Positions 1-7,530 of a stretch of 12,323 bases of DNA are shown here, one piece after another. A model generated the notes under the pieces. It was not told where the DNA came from. It saw only the letters and a program-made list of their open reading frames with translations, and ran no database searches. The number at the start of each line of letters is the position of its first letter. The stretch's first letter is position 1. Made by a program: the position numbers and the translations under genes. The stretch lies in assembly GCA_031363085.1 (NCBI GenBank), contig JANLTU010000077.1:1-12323 (forward strand). Reading direction: 5' to 3'. The stretch is from UBA6921 sp031363085. Its GTDB lineage: Bacteria; Pseudomonadota; Gammaproteobacteria; SG8-11.

Positions 1-37
1 CCGGTGGCAGCAGGCCGCTATTTGCCTAGACCGGTCG

Positions 38-1651
38 TTATTTCGTCGTTGTTACAGACTGAGGATATCGTCCAGCAGCGAAGCGGGTGATGTTGCTGCA
101 ACCGGTGCCAGCACCGCAATCGATGGGCTTGGGCACCCCGGTGCGGGCATCGATGGTGTACGCCGAGACATCGCTGGGACCACCAAGCACCACCCCGCCA
201 TTCGCCACATAAGCGAACTGACCGCTTGGGTCTACCGTAATGGACTGAGGATTTGTCCCGGCAACGAAGAATTTGGGCGTGGTGGTGCTGCACCACCCTG
301 GCACGCCGCCGCAATCGATCAATGTGAGCGCTCCGGTGCTGGCATTGATCGCGTAGGCCGAGACGTCGTTGGAACCAGAATTCGCCACATAAGCGAATTT
401 ACCGTTCGGGTTTACGGTAATGGAATGAGGAGATGTCCCGGCAACGAAGAATTTGGGCGTGGTGGTACTGCACCCTGGCCCGCCGCCGCACTTGATCGAT
501 GTGAGCGCACCAGTGCTGGCATTGATCGCGTAGGCCGAGACGTCGTTGGAACCAGAATTCGCCACATAAGCGAATTTACCGCGCGGGTCTACCGTAACGG
601 AAGCAGGATAACTCCCGGTCGCGAAGAACTGGGGACGGTAGCTGCTACACCCGGGGACGCCACCGCAATCGATGGGTTTGAGTGCACCGCTGCGGGCATT
701 GATGGTGTAGGCCGAGACATCGCTGCTCGCATGATTCGCAACAAAAGCAAACCGACCGCCTGGGTCGACGGCAACCGACCGAGCACCCGAGCCGGCAGCG
801 AAGAATTGGGGCCTCATAACACTGCACTCAGGGCCGCCACCGCAATCGATGAATGTGAGCGCCCCGGTGCGGACATTCATGGCGTAGGCCGAGACTTCGG
901 CGGAAAGCCCATGTGTCACATAAACAAACTGATCACTCGGGTCGACGGTAATAGACGCAGGATACTGTGCGGCCGCGAAGAATTGTGGCGTGGTGGTGCT
1001 GCACCCGGGCCCGCCACCGCAGTCGATGAGCGTGAGCGCCCCGGTGCTGGCATTGATGGCGTAAGCGGAGATATCGGCGGAATTAAAATTTGCCACATAC
1101 GCGAATCGATTGCTCGGGTCTACCGTGACGGCACCAGGGCCCGACCCAGCGACAAAGTTGCCGGGATCGGGGGGGTTCTTGCTACAACCTGCTCCGCCAC
1201 CGCAATCGATGGGCGTGAGCACCCCGGTGCGGGCATCAATGGCATAGCCTGAGATATTGTCGGAAGCACTATTAGCCACATACGCGAAGCTTGGTGACAG
1301 AGCAGCTCCTGAGGCAGTACAGCTCACCCCAACATCGCTGATATTCGCTCCACTTACCGCCCCGGTTGCGCGCGTGACGCTGCAGGTTTGCAACGGCATT
1401 TTGGGTTGCACCAGCACCGTCACCGCGTAATTTGCTCCGCCCGCCAGTGGGGTGTTGAAGGCGAAGGCGCCGTCGGCGCCAATGAGTTTGTTATCGGCGC
1501 CATTGTTTTGCAGCACCAAGCCTGTGCCGCTCAGGCCGCTGACCGTAACACTCACGGTGTAGTCACTTGCTGTTGGTGGTGTCGCGCCACCACCGTCGCT
1601 GTTACATGCAAGCAATGAAACAGTCAGGGCGAATGCTATTAGATATTTCAT
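38..1651 (-). CDS. Outer-membrane lipoprotein with seven-bladed YVTN/lactonase-type beta-propeller
   Basis: The protein has 537 residues. The ATG at 1651 is preferred over an in-frame ATG 24 bases upstream because GGAG (1657-1660) lies just before it and it gives a clean lipoprotein signal: MKYLIAF start, lipobox LLAC at residues 13-16. Residue +2 is Asn, so Lol sorting to the outer membrane is expected. Residues about 29-112 form a small beta domain of a kind common in proteobacterial lipoproteins (SGLSGTGLVLQNNG stretch). From residue 122 there are seven repeats beginning FAYVAN-like and continuing SAYAINASTGAL, with VTVDP strands between. This is the signature of YVTN/lactonase-like propellers (Pfam PF10282 type), and seven repeats fit a closed seven-bladed ring. 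Each blade carries a Cys-pair loop of the form CGGGPGCS. Family members bind ligands or act structurally; enzymatic activity cannot be claimed. The upstream intergenic region holds three evenly spaced half-sites. Fold is confident, function unknown. Confidence 0.9.
   Translation of the reverse strand: MKYLIAFALTVSLLACNSDGGGATPPTASDYTVSVTVSGLSGTGLVLQNNGADNKLIGADGAFAFNTPLAGGANYAVTVLVQPKMPLQTCSVTRATGAVSGANISDVGVSCTASGAALSPSFAYVANSASDNISGYAIDARTGVLTPIDCGGGAGCSKNPPDPGNFVAGSGPGAVTVDPSNRFAYVANFNSADISAYAINASTGALTLIDCGGGPGCSTTTPQFFAAAQYPASITVDPSDQFVYVTHGLSAEVSAYAMNVRTGALTFIDCGGGPECSVMRPQFFAAGSGARSVAVDPGGRFAFVANHASSDVSAYTINARSGALKPIDCGGVPGCSSYRPQFFATGSYPASVTVDPRGKFAYVANSGSNDVSAYAINASTGALTSIKCGGGPGCSTTTPKFFVAGTSPHSITVNPNGKFAYVANSGSNDVSAYAINASTGALTLIDCGGVPGWCSTTTPKFFVAGTNPQSITVDPSGQFAYVANGGVVLGGPSDVSAYTIDARTGVPKPIDCGAGTGCSNITRFAAGRYPQSVTTTK
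41..1288 (-). repeat. Seven tandem propeller-blade repeats, about 170-190 bp each
   Basis: The coding sequence of the lipoprotein contains seven diverged tandem units, each encoding one blade. Neighbouring units show recent homogenisation: bases 336-404 and 513-581 are identical over 69 bp at a spacing of 177 bp (59 codons). Bases 254-286 and 434-466 are identical over 33 bp at a spacing of 180 bp. Other units are clearly diverged, so the exact copies are local. Such repeats can gain or lose blades by recombination. Confidence 0.85.
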
Positions 1652-1792
1652 AGTTGCTCCGTAACGAAACTGCATTCCGTAGAGAAACCTCGGTCGAAGA
1701 ATTGGACTGATGCAACCAGAAACGTAACGGCGCGCGCTGCACTCAAGACCGACGGGGAATGAAATTTCCAGCTATCCGTGCCTAAGTAAATA

Positions 1793-1830
1793 CGTGACCG
1801 CTAGCAAAGTCACGCCATGCAATGCGTGAC
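1793..1830. promoter_or_regulatory. Three alternating half-sites at 16-bp intervals (possible operator or hairpin)
   Basis: The hexamer CGTGAC or its complement GTCACG occurs at 1793-1798, 1809-1814 and 1825-1830, exactly 16 bp apart and in alternating orientation. The last two extend to a perfect 7-bp inverted repeat, GTCACGC (1809-1815) and GCGTGAC (1824-1830), with an 8-bp spacer. The array lies about 140-180 bp upstream of the propeller lipoprotein start and about 115 bp past the stop of the beta-helix gene. It could be an operator for a dimeric regulator or a transcript hairpin. No T-tract follows on either strand, so a classical terminator is unlikely. The rest of 1652-1946 shows no gene and no convincing promoter. 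Confidence 0.4.
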
Positions 1831-1946
1831 CGGCGCAAGACGGATCGGGCCGCCAACAAACCTACCCGTCATCCATTTCTCGCTCTTGACGCGGGCTTGG
1901 AGTTCCCATCGTTTCGCGAGAAAGGCGACAGGATCGGTTGTGCAAC

Positions 1947-4700
1947 TCAACCTGTCGTCGATCTCCTCCGCATCCATCGTTGTGAACAATAAAAAAGGAA
2001 CGCGTAAATCGAGAATATGTAGTCGGCTCCACCACCTCCACTGCTCTTGTCCGCTGGTGTCGGCACTGGCGTTGCCGTTGGGGTTGGTGTCACCGTTGGT
2101 GTTGGGGTTGGGGTTGCTGTTGGTGTGGTCAACCCTGCGTCTTTAATAGTGATCTGCGTAGTGGTATTAACGATACCCAACCGTAGGCTGCCGGTTGCGC
2201 GTAATGCGATGATGATCGTTTTGTCTGGCCCTGGAACCTTATCGTCAATAATTTCAAATAAGATCGGTTTTGTGTGCTCGCCGCGTTCGAAGGTTAAAGT
2301 CCCTGCGGGTAGCCGATAGTCCTTGCCGCTCACGGCGGTACCACCCACAACGGCGTAGTTAACACTCGCTACATCCATATCTGTGCTGGCCGTACGGTCC
2401 ACCAGCACGAATGCCGATTTTTGTCCCTCGCTTACCGGGGGTGGGCTTGCGGACTGAAACTCCACAAATGCAACATTACGTAGCTCGTTATCCTTGATAA
2501 CAACAAGCGCTTCTTGCGTTGCATCCGTTGCTGCATTAGGTACAGGCGCCGACTCCACCGGGAGAATTCGCAGATAGAACTCTTTATCGCCTTCATAGAT
2601 TGCATTGTCGACAATATCAATCACCACATGTTGCTGCACCGCATCGCCATGCGCCCACCTTACGCGTTTGACAGTCGGATCATAGTGCTTCGGCCTTCCC
2701 GTACTGACATCTTGGTCCCGCGCCGTTTTCGGCCAGGTGAGAATATCTGCAGAGAGCTCGCCTTCCGTTCCACCCACCCGATCCAATAAAATATCCACCT
2801 TACCTGCGGTCTCTAACACCGTATATATGGCGGAGGCGAACTGTACTTTTCCTTGAATCATGGCGGTGCCGTTGCCGTCGAATGCGCCGATATCGCAAGC
2901 TGACCCGGCACGCCGGTATTGCCGTTGGTCCCCGACTGGGCAGTCTGCCGTTGGGACTTTTGCGAGTGCGCGACTTCCCGCAGACAACGCATGCGTTAAC
3001 GTGCCGCCACCATTATCTGCAAGCGGTAGCACTACACTTCCTGCCTCTATAACGTCAGTGGTGGGTTGATTGAATTTGCAACTGCCGTCGTAGTCGATGT
3101 TGTAGCCGAGACTTTTTGTCGGTGACGTTATGTTAGCGGAGTAACAATTTCCTCCAGCTAAGGGGCTATGGATAATCGACGCCAAAACGTTCACGGGGCC
3201 ACTGGTTAAAAGCGAAATATTTCCCCCTTGATCAATTGCGCGATTGCCGAAAACAGTTGAGAAAAACACATCAAGTGTATTGCGAATTTGACCGGATACG
3301 GAGATACCTCCTCCGTAAGATTTACCGCCGAGGACTTGCGTCGCTACGCTATTGCCGCTGACCGTTGAATTGCTTAGCCGATAGTTGCCATTTAAAAGGC
3401 GCAGCCCACCACCCGCCGCACTGTTAAACGCAGGGTCTATACCAGAATTAACAACGCGATTATCCACGAACGCAGAATTTTGAATGACGGTGGTAATGTT
3501 AGGCACGTTCTTTTGACTAAAGTTTACCCCGCCACCAGAAGCCACCGCAGAGTTAGCTTGAACCACGCTTCCATGCAGCAACGAGACATCCGCTGCTTCA
3601 ATTCCACCACCCGAGAAATCTGCACTATTATTTTTTACAACCAAACCGGTGAGCGTACTTCCTTGCAGATTTAATCCTAAAGATGAAGCATTGATTCCTC
3701 CTCCTGCGAAAGTTGCTGAATTCCCGGATACTTCGGTCCCACCCATAAAGAAATATTGAGAGGACCCCGCTAGACCCACGTCGTTTAAGTTAATCCCACC
3801 ACCGGACCCGCGGCCAGACGCTGTGTTACCCGCAATTCCCGCCTTATTGGCATTTATTTGCGCACCTTGGATAACCGCGAAATCTATTGCGTTGACTCCC
3901 CCTCCCGATGATGTACTGCTGTTGTTATTCACCAAGGAATCCAACAAATAGACACCTTTTTCGCTATCGATACCGCCGCCATAAGATGACGCCGTGTTGT
4001 TCAGTACCTTGCTGTGTTTGATCCAAACAGCAGCTTGACTACTATATAAGCCACCACCCGAGCTTGCCTGGTTCTGAGATAACTCCACGTTGTCGAGAAT
4101 TAGCGGCAGTCTTATATGGCTATTGATTCCACCCCCGTTCGTTCCTACCGCCTTGTTATTAAAAATTTTGAGATTTCGCAACAATGTTGGATTCATGGAA
4201 TTCGACGTACTTAACGCTCGACCACTAAAAACGATCCCCCCGCCCCCCAAACCCGCTACGTTGCCGCCCGTAATAGTGAGATCTTGGATTACGATATTTG
4301 AGGCAATTGAAACCACGTCAATCACGCGATCAGACTGGATCCCGTCAATGACGGTTTTATCTATTCCAGCACCCGAAATCTCCAAACTATCTAAAATATC
4401 AAGATCGCCTGTAGCTGCCTTGTCTTCGTCAGCCCCGGTAACCGTTAACTTAAAAACACCCGGTGGCAGGGTGATTCTGTCTAGACCTGGTAGCTCGTTA
4501 CTTTGTTGAATCGCGGCTCTTAACGAGCATTCGCCTGGAATGTTCGTTTCACAAAGTCCATCCGTCAGATTGACATCTACAGCATCTCGAGTGGTCGTCA
4601 CAATGAAGTCTTGCGCTTGTGTTTGCGCTGAACATAGAAAAACCAATAAAAATAGCGTTGCGCTGTTAGTTTTTTCGGTACTTCGCAGTGATAATGTCAC
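1947..4700 (-). CDS. Secreted CSLREA / beta-helix surface protein with Calx-beta domains and GlyGly-CTERM-like tail
   Basis: The protein has 917 residues. The start is GTG at 4700, supported by GGAGG at 4710-4714 with a 9-base spacer. A signal peptide ends near Ala29 (TQA before QDF). Residues about 32-68 match the CSLREA N-terminal domain, here with CSLRAA at 58-63. Residues about 95-500 are a repetitive right-handed beta-helix: Asn-x-Ala followed by GGGI/GGGV recurs about every 25-45 residues, as in polymorphic outer-membrane-protein repeats. Residues about 560-608 (LADNGGGTLTHAL, DIGAFDG) are the choice-of-anchor Q region. Two Calx-beta-like domains follow (about 617-740 and 742-856); the second lacks the usual acidic EGDE-type loop. 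A Thr-Pro linker (857-884) leads to GGGG (888-891), a hydrophobic stretch and RWMRRR (908-913). By family knowledge such tails are cleaved and sorted by rhombosortase-type rhomboid proteases. The likely role is a surface or released adhesin-like protein; its ligand is unknown. Confidence 0.9.
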   Translation of the reverse strand: MTLSLRSTEKTNSATLFLLVFLCSAQTQAQDFIVTTTRDAVDVNLTDGLCETNIPGECSLRAAIQQSNELPGLDRITLPPGVFKLTVTGADEDKAATGDLDILDSLEISGAGIDKTVIDGIQSDRVIDVVSIASNIVIQDLTITGGNVAGLGGGGIVFSGRALSTSNSMNPTLLRNLKIFNNKAVGTNGGGINSHIRLPLILDNVELSQNQASSGGGLYSSQAAVWIKHSKVLNNTASSYGGGIDSEKGVYLLDSLVNNNSSTSSGGGVNAIDFAVIQGAQINANKAGIAGNTASGRGSGGGINLNDVGLAGSSQYFFMGGTEVSGNSATFAGGGINASSLGLNLQGSTLTGLVVKNNSADFSGGGIEAADVSLLHGSVVQANSAVASGGGVNFSQKNVPNITTVIQNSAFVDNRVVNSGIDPAFNSAAGGGLRLLNGNYRLSNSTVSGNSVATQVLGGKSYGGGISVSGQIRNTLDVFFSTVFGNRAIDQGGNISLLTSGPVNVLASIIHSPLAGGNCYSANITSPTKSLGYNIDYDGSCKFNQPTTDVIEAGSVVLPLADNGGGTLTHALSAGSRALAKVPTADCPVGDQRQYRRAGSACDIGAFDGNGTAMIQGKVQFASAIYTVLETAGKVDILLDRVGGTEGELSADILTWPKTARDQDVSTGRPKHYDPTVKRVRWAHGDAVQQHVVIDIVDNAIYEGDKEFYLRILPVESAPVPNAATDATQEALVVIKDNELRNVAFVEFQSASPPPVSEGQKSAFVLVDRTASTDMDVASVNYAVVGGTAVSGKDYRLPAGTLTFERGEHTKPILFEIIDDKVPGPDKTIIIALRATGSLRLGIVNTTTQITIKDAGLTTPTATPTPTPTVTPTPTATPVPTPADKSSGGGGADYIFSIYAFLFYCSQRWMRRRSTTG
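1962..2048 (-). other. GlyGly-CTERM-like sorting signal of the beta-helix protein
   Basis: This encodes residues 885-913: SSGGGGAD, a hydrophobic segment ending LFYCS, then QRWMRRR. The layout of a Gly run, a transmembrane stretch and an Arg cluster at the extreme C-terminus is that of GlyGly-CTERM signals. The same segment recurs at 11322-11408; over 1971-2047 and its counterpart 63 of 77 bases are identical without gaps. Confidence 0.75.
2054..2133 (-). repeat. Low-complexity Thr-Pro coding repeat
   Basis: On the plus strand this is a run built from GTTGGG, GTTGGT and similar hexamers. On the minus strand it encodes the alternating Thr-Pro linker (about residues 857-884) before the sorting signal. 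Such linkers usually act as extended spacers holding domains away from the membrane. The repeat is imperfect, so slippage is possible but would mostly change linker length. Confidence 0.7.
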
Positions 4701-4709
4701 GACGCGTTT

Positions 4710-4714
4710 CCTCC
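4710..4714 (-). promoter_or_regulatory. Ribosome binding site fixing a GTG start
   Basis: GGAGG on the minus strand lies 9 bases before GTG at 4700. The nearby upstream ATG at 4717 is in another frame. This site is the reason for accepting GTG as the start of the 917-residue protein. Confidence 0.7.
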
Positions 4715-4927
4715 ATGTCTTGCATTTACATAAGTTTGGTTACACGGTTGTCTTCAGAATATTATCTGCTATCTGCTCGTGACTAGGGAATATTGCCCGC
4801 CTTCATCGAGAAGGATATTGGCGATGAGGTTATAAGACATAATGAAAAAGAGCAGCCATGCCTTGCGCTCCAAAACATGGACAAGACATGGCCACCCTTA
4901 CCTTGTATCTACTAATTACTTTAGTAC

Positions 4928-6673
4928 TTAGAACGTAGTATTTGAGTCAAACTTCACAAAGTGGACTAACGATACATCTTCAGTCGCGACTGAGTTGTTG
5001 GTCGAAGTAAAATTGTTCTCGGCGTTTGATGAACCGAAGAGACTGTTAAGACCGCCAACAATCCACCCAGCATAACAAGTGTAGTAGCTACCCCAACCAC
5101 AAGTCCTTCGCAGGGCGATAGCGAACGATCCAACCGGCGCTGGCTCTAGACTCACAGGCCCAGGCGCATCGGTCGAGGTTCTTGGTACCGCGATACCAAT
5201 GTTCTTGAGTACGTGCTCGTAGAGCCGCAGCCTGACGCTATTTTCGAGCGCCTTCTCTCCACTTCCTTGCTCGTCAGCATTAGAGCCCAACGCTCTCGCG
5301 TCTCCGGTGTACTTCCACGTCCAGTTTTCCGTCGCAGACCGGGTTTCCACTAAATTGCGTACTGTACTACTGGAAAACCAATGGCGACTAGTGGATACCG
5401 ACTGAAGCCGCTGAAAGAACGTATTAAGATTAAATGACGCGTGATAACTTACACGAGCCATCAGATCATAACTGGCCGATAGGTTCAAAACAAGAAACGA
5501 TGACAGGTCAGGTATCGAGCCTGCTGGTCTAGTGACAGATGGGCACGCGGTAAGTAAATTGAGATTCATACCCGCAGTAAATGCAGCTGGAAATACCGAC
5601 GCGGTATTATAATATCCAGCCTCAGTTCCCGGTGCTGGCAACGGAATATTTCCGTTCGGTAAATTCGTACCAAAAGCCGCATATCCCGGAATTTGTGCAG
5701 ATATAAGCCCCGGAATGTCTCTTACAGTTTCTGATCCTGCTACTAGATTGGCCGTAAGCTTGGCGTTACGAATGGGCATTTGTTTCCAAGTTACATTGGC
5801 AAGGCGAGGATTACCCGCATTAGCTGTGGCGAACGCGTTGACCAATGCGCCCCAATTTGTCGAGTAAAGCACGGATGCAGTAGCGCCGCTCATTCTTGCG
5901 TATTTGGAATAAACTGCGTCTATTCGCGCAGATATCGCATCAGCCAAATCGTTCAACTGCATGATACGGTTATTTACCGCAATGACTGCGTTGTCCTCTG
6001 CCATCCACGCTGCATTGGCTATATTAAATGCCATTCTTGCCGCAATATCGGCTCTTACGGCAGGAAGGTAATCGGAGGTTTGGTAAGCAACATAATTGGT
6101 TCTCGCCGCCATCCAATCTCCATATTCTATAGCACACGCGGTTTGAGGAAACCCAGTTGTGTCCAATACGCTACAGGTCTGGTAGGCCGCTCTGGTAGTC
6201 AAAATGAGATCAGCCAAGCGGGCAGTTTCTGCCGTTGCCGCATTGAGTGTTTCTTTTGCAGCTTTTGCCACCGCATCTGCTGCGTTTTTAATACCTTCAA
6301 GCCTCCTTAACTCTGTCAGATCAAGAAGAGCGACTTGTGCAGCCGCCTTTTTTGCAATGTCACCCCGTATCAATTCCAAACTACTCGTAGTGGTCTGCGC
6401 ATTTACAAGTGTTGGACAGAAACCAACATTCAAATTCTCGAAATATGATTTTACAACTGGAGTCCCTACAGTGGGCGGTGCAACGTAACCTGTGGCACAT
6501 TCTTGGTCAAAATAGTAATCCTGACCAGCAGTCGGAACGATAATATTTCCGAAATTGCAATTATTCACTATCATCGGAGGAGTGTTGGCATAACTTGCAG
6601 CCGCAAGCATCATCAAAGCCGAGGCGGTTCCTATTTTTGCCAGGAAATACCCGTTAAATTTTCTAGATCTCAT
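4928..6673 (-). CDS. Secreted protein of unknown function, eight cysteines, helical N-terminal half
   Basis: The protein has 581 residues. The ATG at 6673 is chosen because AGGAGG (6681-6686) precedes it by 7 bases; a longer reading from 6691 would place its start over that site. A signal peptide is clear: MRSRKF n-region, hydrophobic ALMMLAAAS, cleavage after SYA near residue 29. The mature part has eight cysteines (39, 59, 86, 167, 180, and later in LTACPS, RTCGW and YTCYA), fitting disulfides in an exported protein. Residues about 98-260 are Ala-rich and strongly helical, with likely coiled-coil stretches (AADAVAKAAKETLNAATAE). The C-terminal half looks more mixed, rich in Ser, Asn and Thr. 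No family was recognised and no catalytic motif seen. It follows the 237-residue gene by 130 bp on the same strand, so co-expression is plausible. The base composition is more AT-rich by eye than that of the propeller gene. Confidence 0.85.
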   Translation of the reverse strand: MRSRKFNGYFLAKIGTASALMMLAAASYANTPPMIVNNCNFGNIIVPTAGQDYYFDQECATGYVAPPTVGTPVVKSYFENLNVGFCPTLVNAQTTTSSLELIRGDIAKKAAAQVALLDLTELRRLEGIKNAADAVAKAAKETLNAATAETARLADLILTTRAAYQTCSVLDTTGFPQTACAIEYGDWMAARTNYVAYQTSDYLPAVRADIAARMAFNIANAAWMAEDNAVIAVNNRIMQLNDLADAISARIDAVYSKYARMSGATASVLYSTNWGALVNAFATANAGNPRLANVTWKQMPIRNAKLTANLVAGSETVRDIPGLISAQIPGYAAFGTNLPNGNIPLPAPGTEAGYYNTASVFPAAFTAGMNLNLLTACPSVTRPAGSIPDLSSFLVLNLSASYDLMARVSYHASFNLNTFFQRLQSVSTSRHWFSSSTVRNLVETRSATENWTWKYTGDARALGSNADEQGSGEKALENSVRLRLYEHVLKNIGIAVPRTSTDAPGPVSLEPAPVGSFAIALRRTCGWGSYYTCYAGWIVGGLNSLFGSSNAENNFTSTNNSVATEDVSLVHFVKFDSNTTF

Positions 6674-6709
6674 GAAATAGCCTCCTAACATTTAGTTCCA
6701 TCGGATTAT

Positions 6710-6731
6710 TTCTACAAAAATTCTACAAAAA
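6710..6731. repeat. Perfect 11-bp tandem repeat upstream of the 581-residue gene
   Basis: TTCTACAAAAA occurs twice head to tail (6710-6720 and 6721-6731), 37 bp upstream of the start codon at 6673. On the transcribed strand this reads as two TTTTTGTAGAA units, and TAGAAT within it resembles a -10 box, but no good -35 box sits at the right distance. It may be a regulator site, part of the leader, or chance. The rest of 6674-6803 shows nothing else firm; a small GCCA/TGGC hairpin near 6779-6789 lacks a T-tract in the direction of these genes. Confidence 0.4.
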
Positions 6732-6803
6732 ATATCCCTCTCCACACGTATCGTTCCTGCGCCTGTACACCTCCTTTGCCACAATGGCCTTTTGATATGT
6801 CTT

Positions 6804-7517
6804 CTAAGAACGTTTATCGAGATATGTGCTGAGCAGCGCACGATCACTCAGTTCTTGCTTCTCCAGAATCGAATTTAGCTCTACTGTTAACTTGCTGTTT
6901 TCCTTCGCGACTGCAGCACTCCCAAACTTCTTCCTGTCATGTAAGGCGCCTTGTTTATACAATTCCAACTTTGCAGCGTGATCTTTCACCGCGTCTTCCA
7001 CTTCTTCGCCATATTTTTCGATAGCGCGCTCCAATCCCTTTGTTTGTAAATGGGTCAAGTGATCGAACAGCTGCGCGTATTTAGGAATGTCTTCCTTCGC
7101 CACCTTCTCTTCATTGAGTCGGGTAATCACGTCATTGTTTTCGATATACTTTTCGATCTGGGCAATATCGCTCTCCAACTCAGCCGGTGTTAACGCGCTA
7201 ATCTCGCCATTAAATTTCATTCCAAACATCGTTAGTTGTTTTTGCATGTTTGCTTTTCCTTCCGTGAGCGCACTTGTTTTAATATCATGCTTCGCCCCTT
7301 CCTGTTCGATGGGGCTGTGCGCTATTAGGTCGACCATTTCCGCAGGCGGACTGTCTTGCTGGCCCACACTGGGGCTGGCCACAGCAACCAAGTCTTCAAC
7401 GGCTGCAGATGGCTCGATAGCCAACATAACTTTGTCCGTACGACCAACAAACAGCGCTGTCGCAACGGCTCCGACGCAAAACAAAGCTGCAACACTTATG
7501 GCAACTTTCGTATTCAC
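6804..7517 (-). CDS. Membrane-anchored or secreted helical protein of unknown function
   Basis: The protein has 237 residues. The start is GTG at 7517, with AGGAGG at 7525-7530 and a 7-base spacer; no better ATG exists. Residues about 4-24 (VAISVAALFCVGAVATALFVG) form one hydrophobic segment with no obvious cleavage motif, so an N-terminal membrane anchor or an uncut signal is likely. Residues about 25-90 are a low-complexity, Ala/Pro/Ser-containing linker. Residues about 95-237 are charged and strongly helical with coiled-coil character (ESDIAQIEKYIENN, LERAIEKYGEEVEDAVKDH). This layout recalls periplasmic helper proteins such as lipase foldases. However, their conserved RxxFDY motif is absent, the length is shorter and no lipase is seen nearby, so that is not proposed. 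It is the first gene of a likely pair with the secreted 581-residue protein; an accessory role toward that partner is inference. Confidence 0.8.
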   Translation of the reverse strand: MNTKVAISVAALFCVGAVATALFVGRTDKVMLAIEPSAAVEDLVAVASPSVGQQDSPPAEMVDLIAHSPIEQEGAKHDIKTSALTEGKANMQKQLTMFGMKFNGEISALTPAELESDIAQIEKYIENNDVITRLNEEKVAKEDIPKYAQLFDHLTHLQTKGLERAIEKYGEEVEDAVKDHAAKLELYKQGALHDRKKFGSAAVAKENSKLTVELNSILEKQELSDRALLSTYLDKRS

Positions 7518-7524
7518 AATGATT

Positions 7525-7530
7525 CCTCCT
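7525..7530 (-). promoter_or_regulatory. Ribosome binding site fixing a GTG start
   Basis: A full AGGAGG on the minus strand lies 7 bases before GTG at 7517. It decides the start of the 237-residue protein. Confidence 0.75.

Noticed and set aside
425..1252. 275-codon plus-strand open frame opposite the propeller gene
   Set aside because: It is antisense to a well-supported repetitive gene, and its repetitive translation merely mirrors the blade repeats. No ribosome binding site or recognisable domain.
38..1651. 6-phosphogluconolactonase assignment
   Set aside because: The repeat type is shared with lactonase-like propellers, but the protein is a lipoprotein with extra Cys loops and no catalytic residues could be identified, so an enzyme name is not justified.
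1947..4700. Autotransporter (type V secretion) reading of the beta-helix protein
   Set aside because: No C-terminal beta-barrel is present. The protein ends in Calx-beta domains and a short Gly-rich/hydrophobic/Arg tail.
6804..7517. Lipase-specific foldase (Lif/LipB)
   Set aside because: An anchor, linker and helical domain layout is similar, but the RxxFDY motif is absent, the protein is about 100 residues short, and no lipase with a GxSxG motif was recognised next to it.
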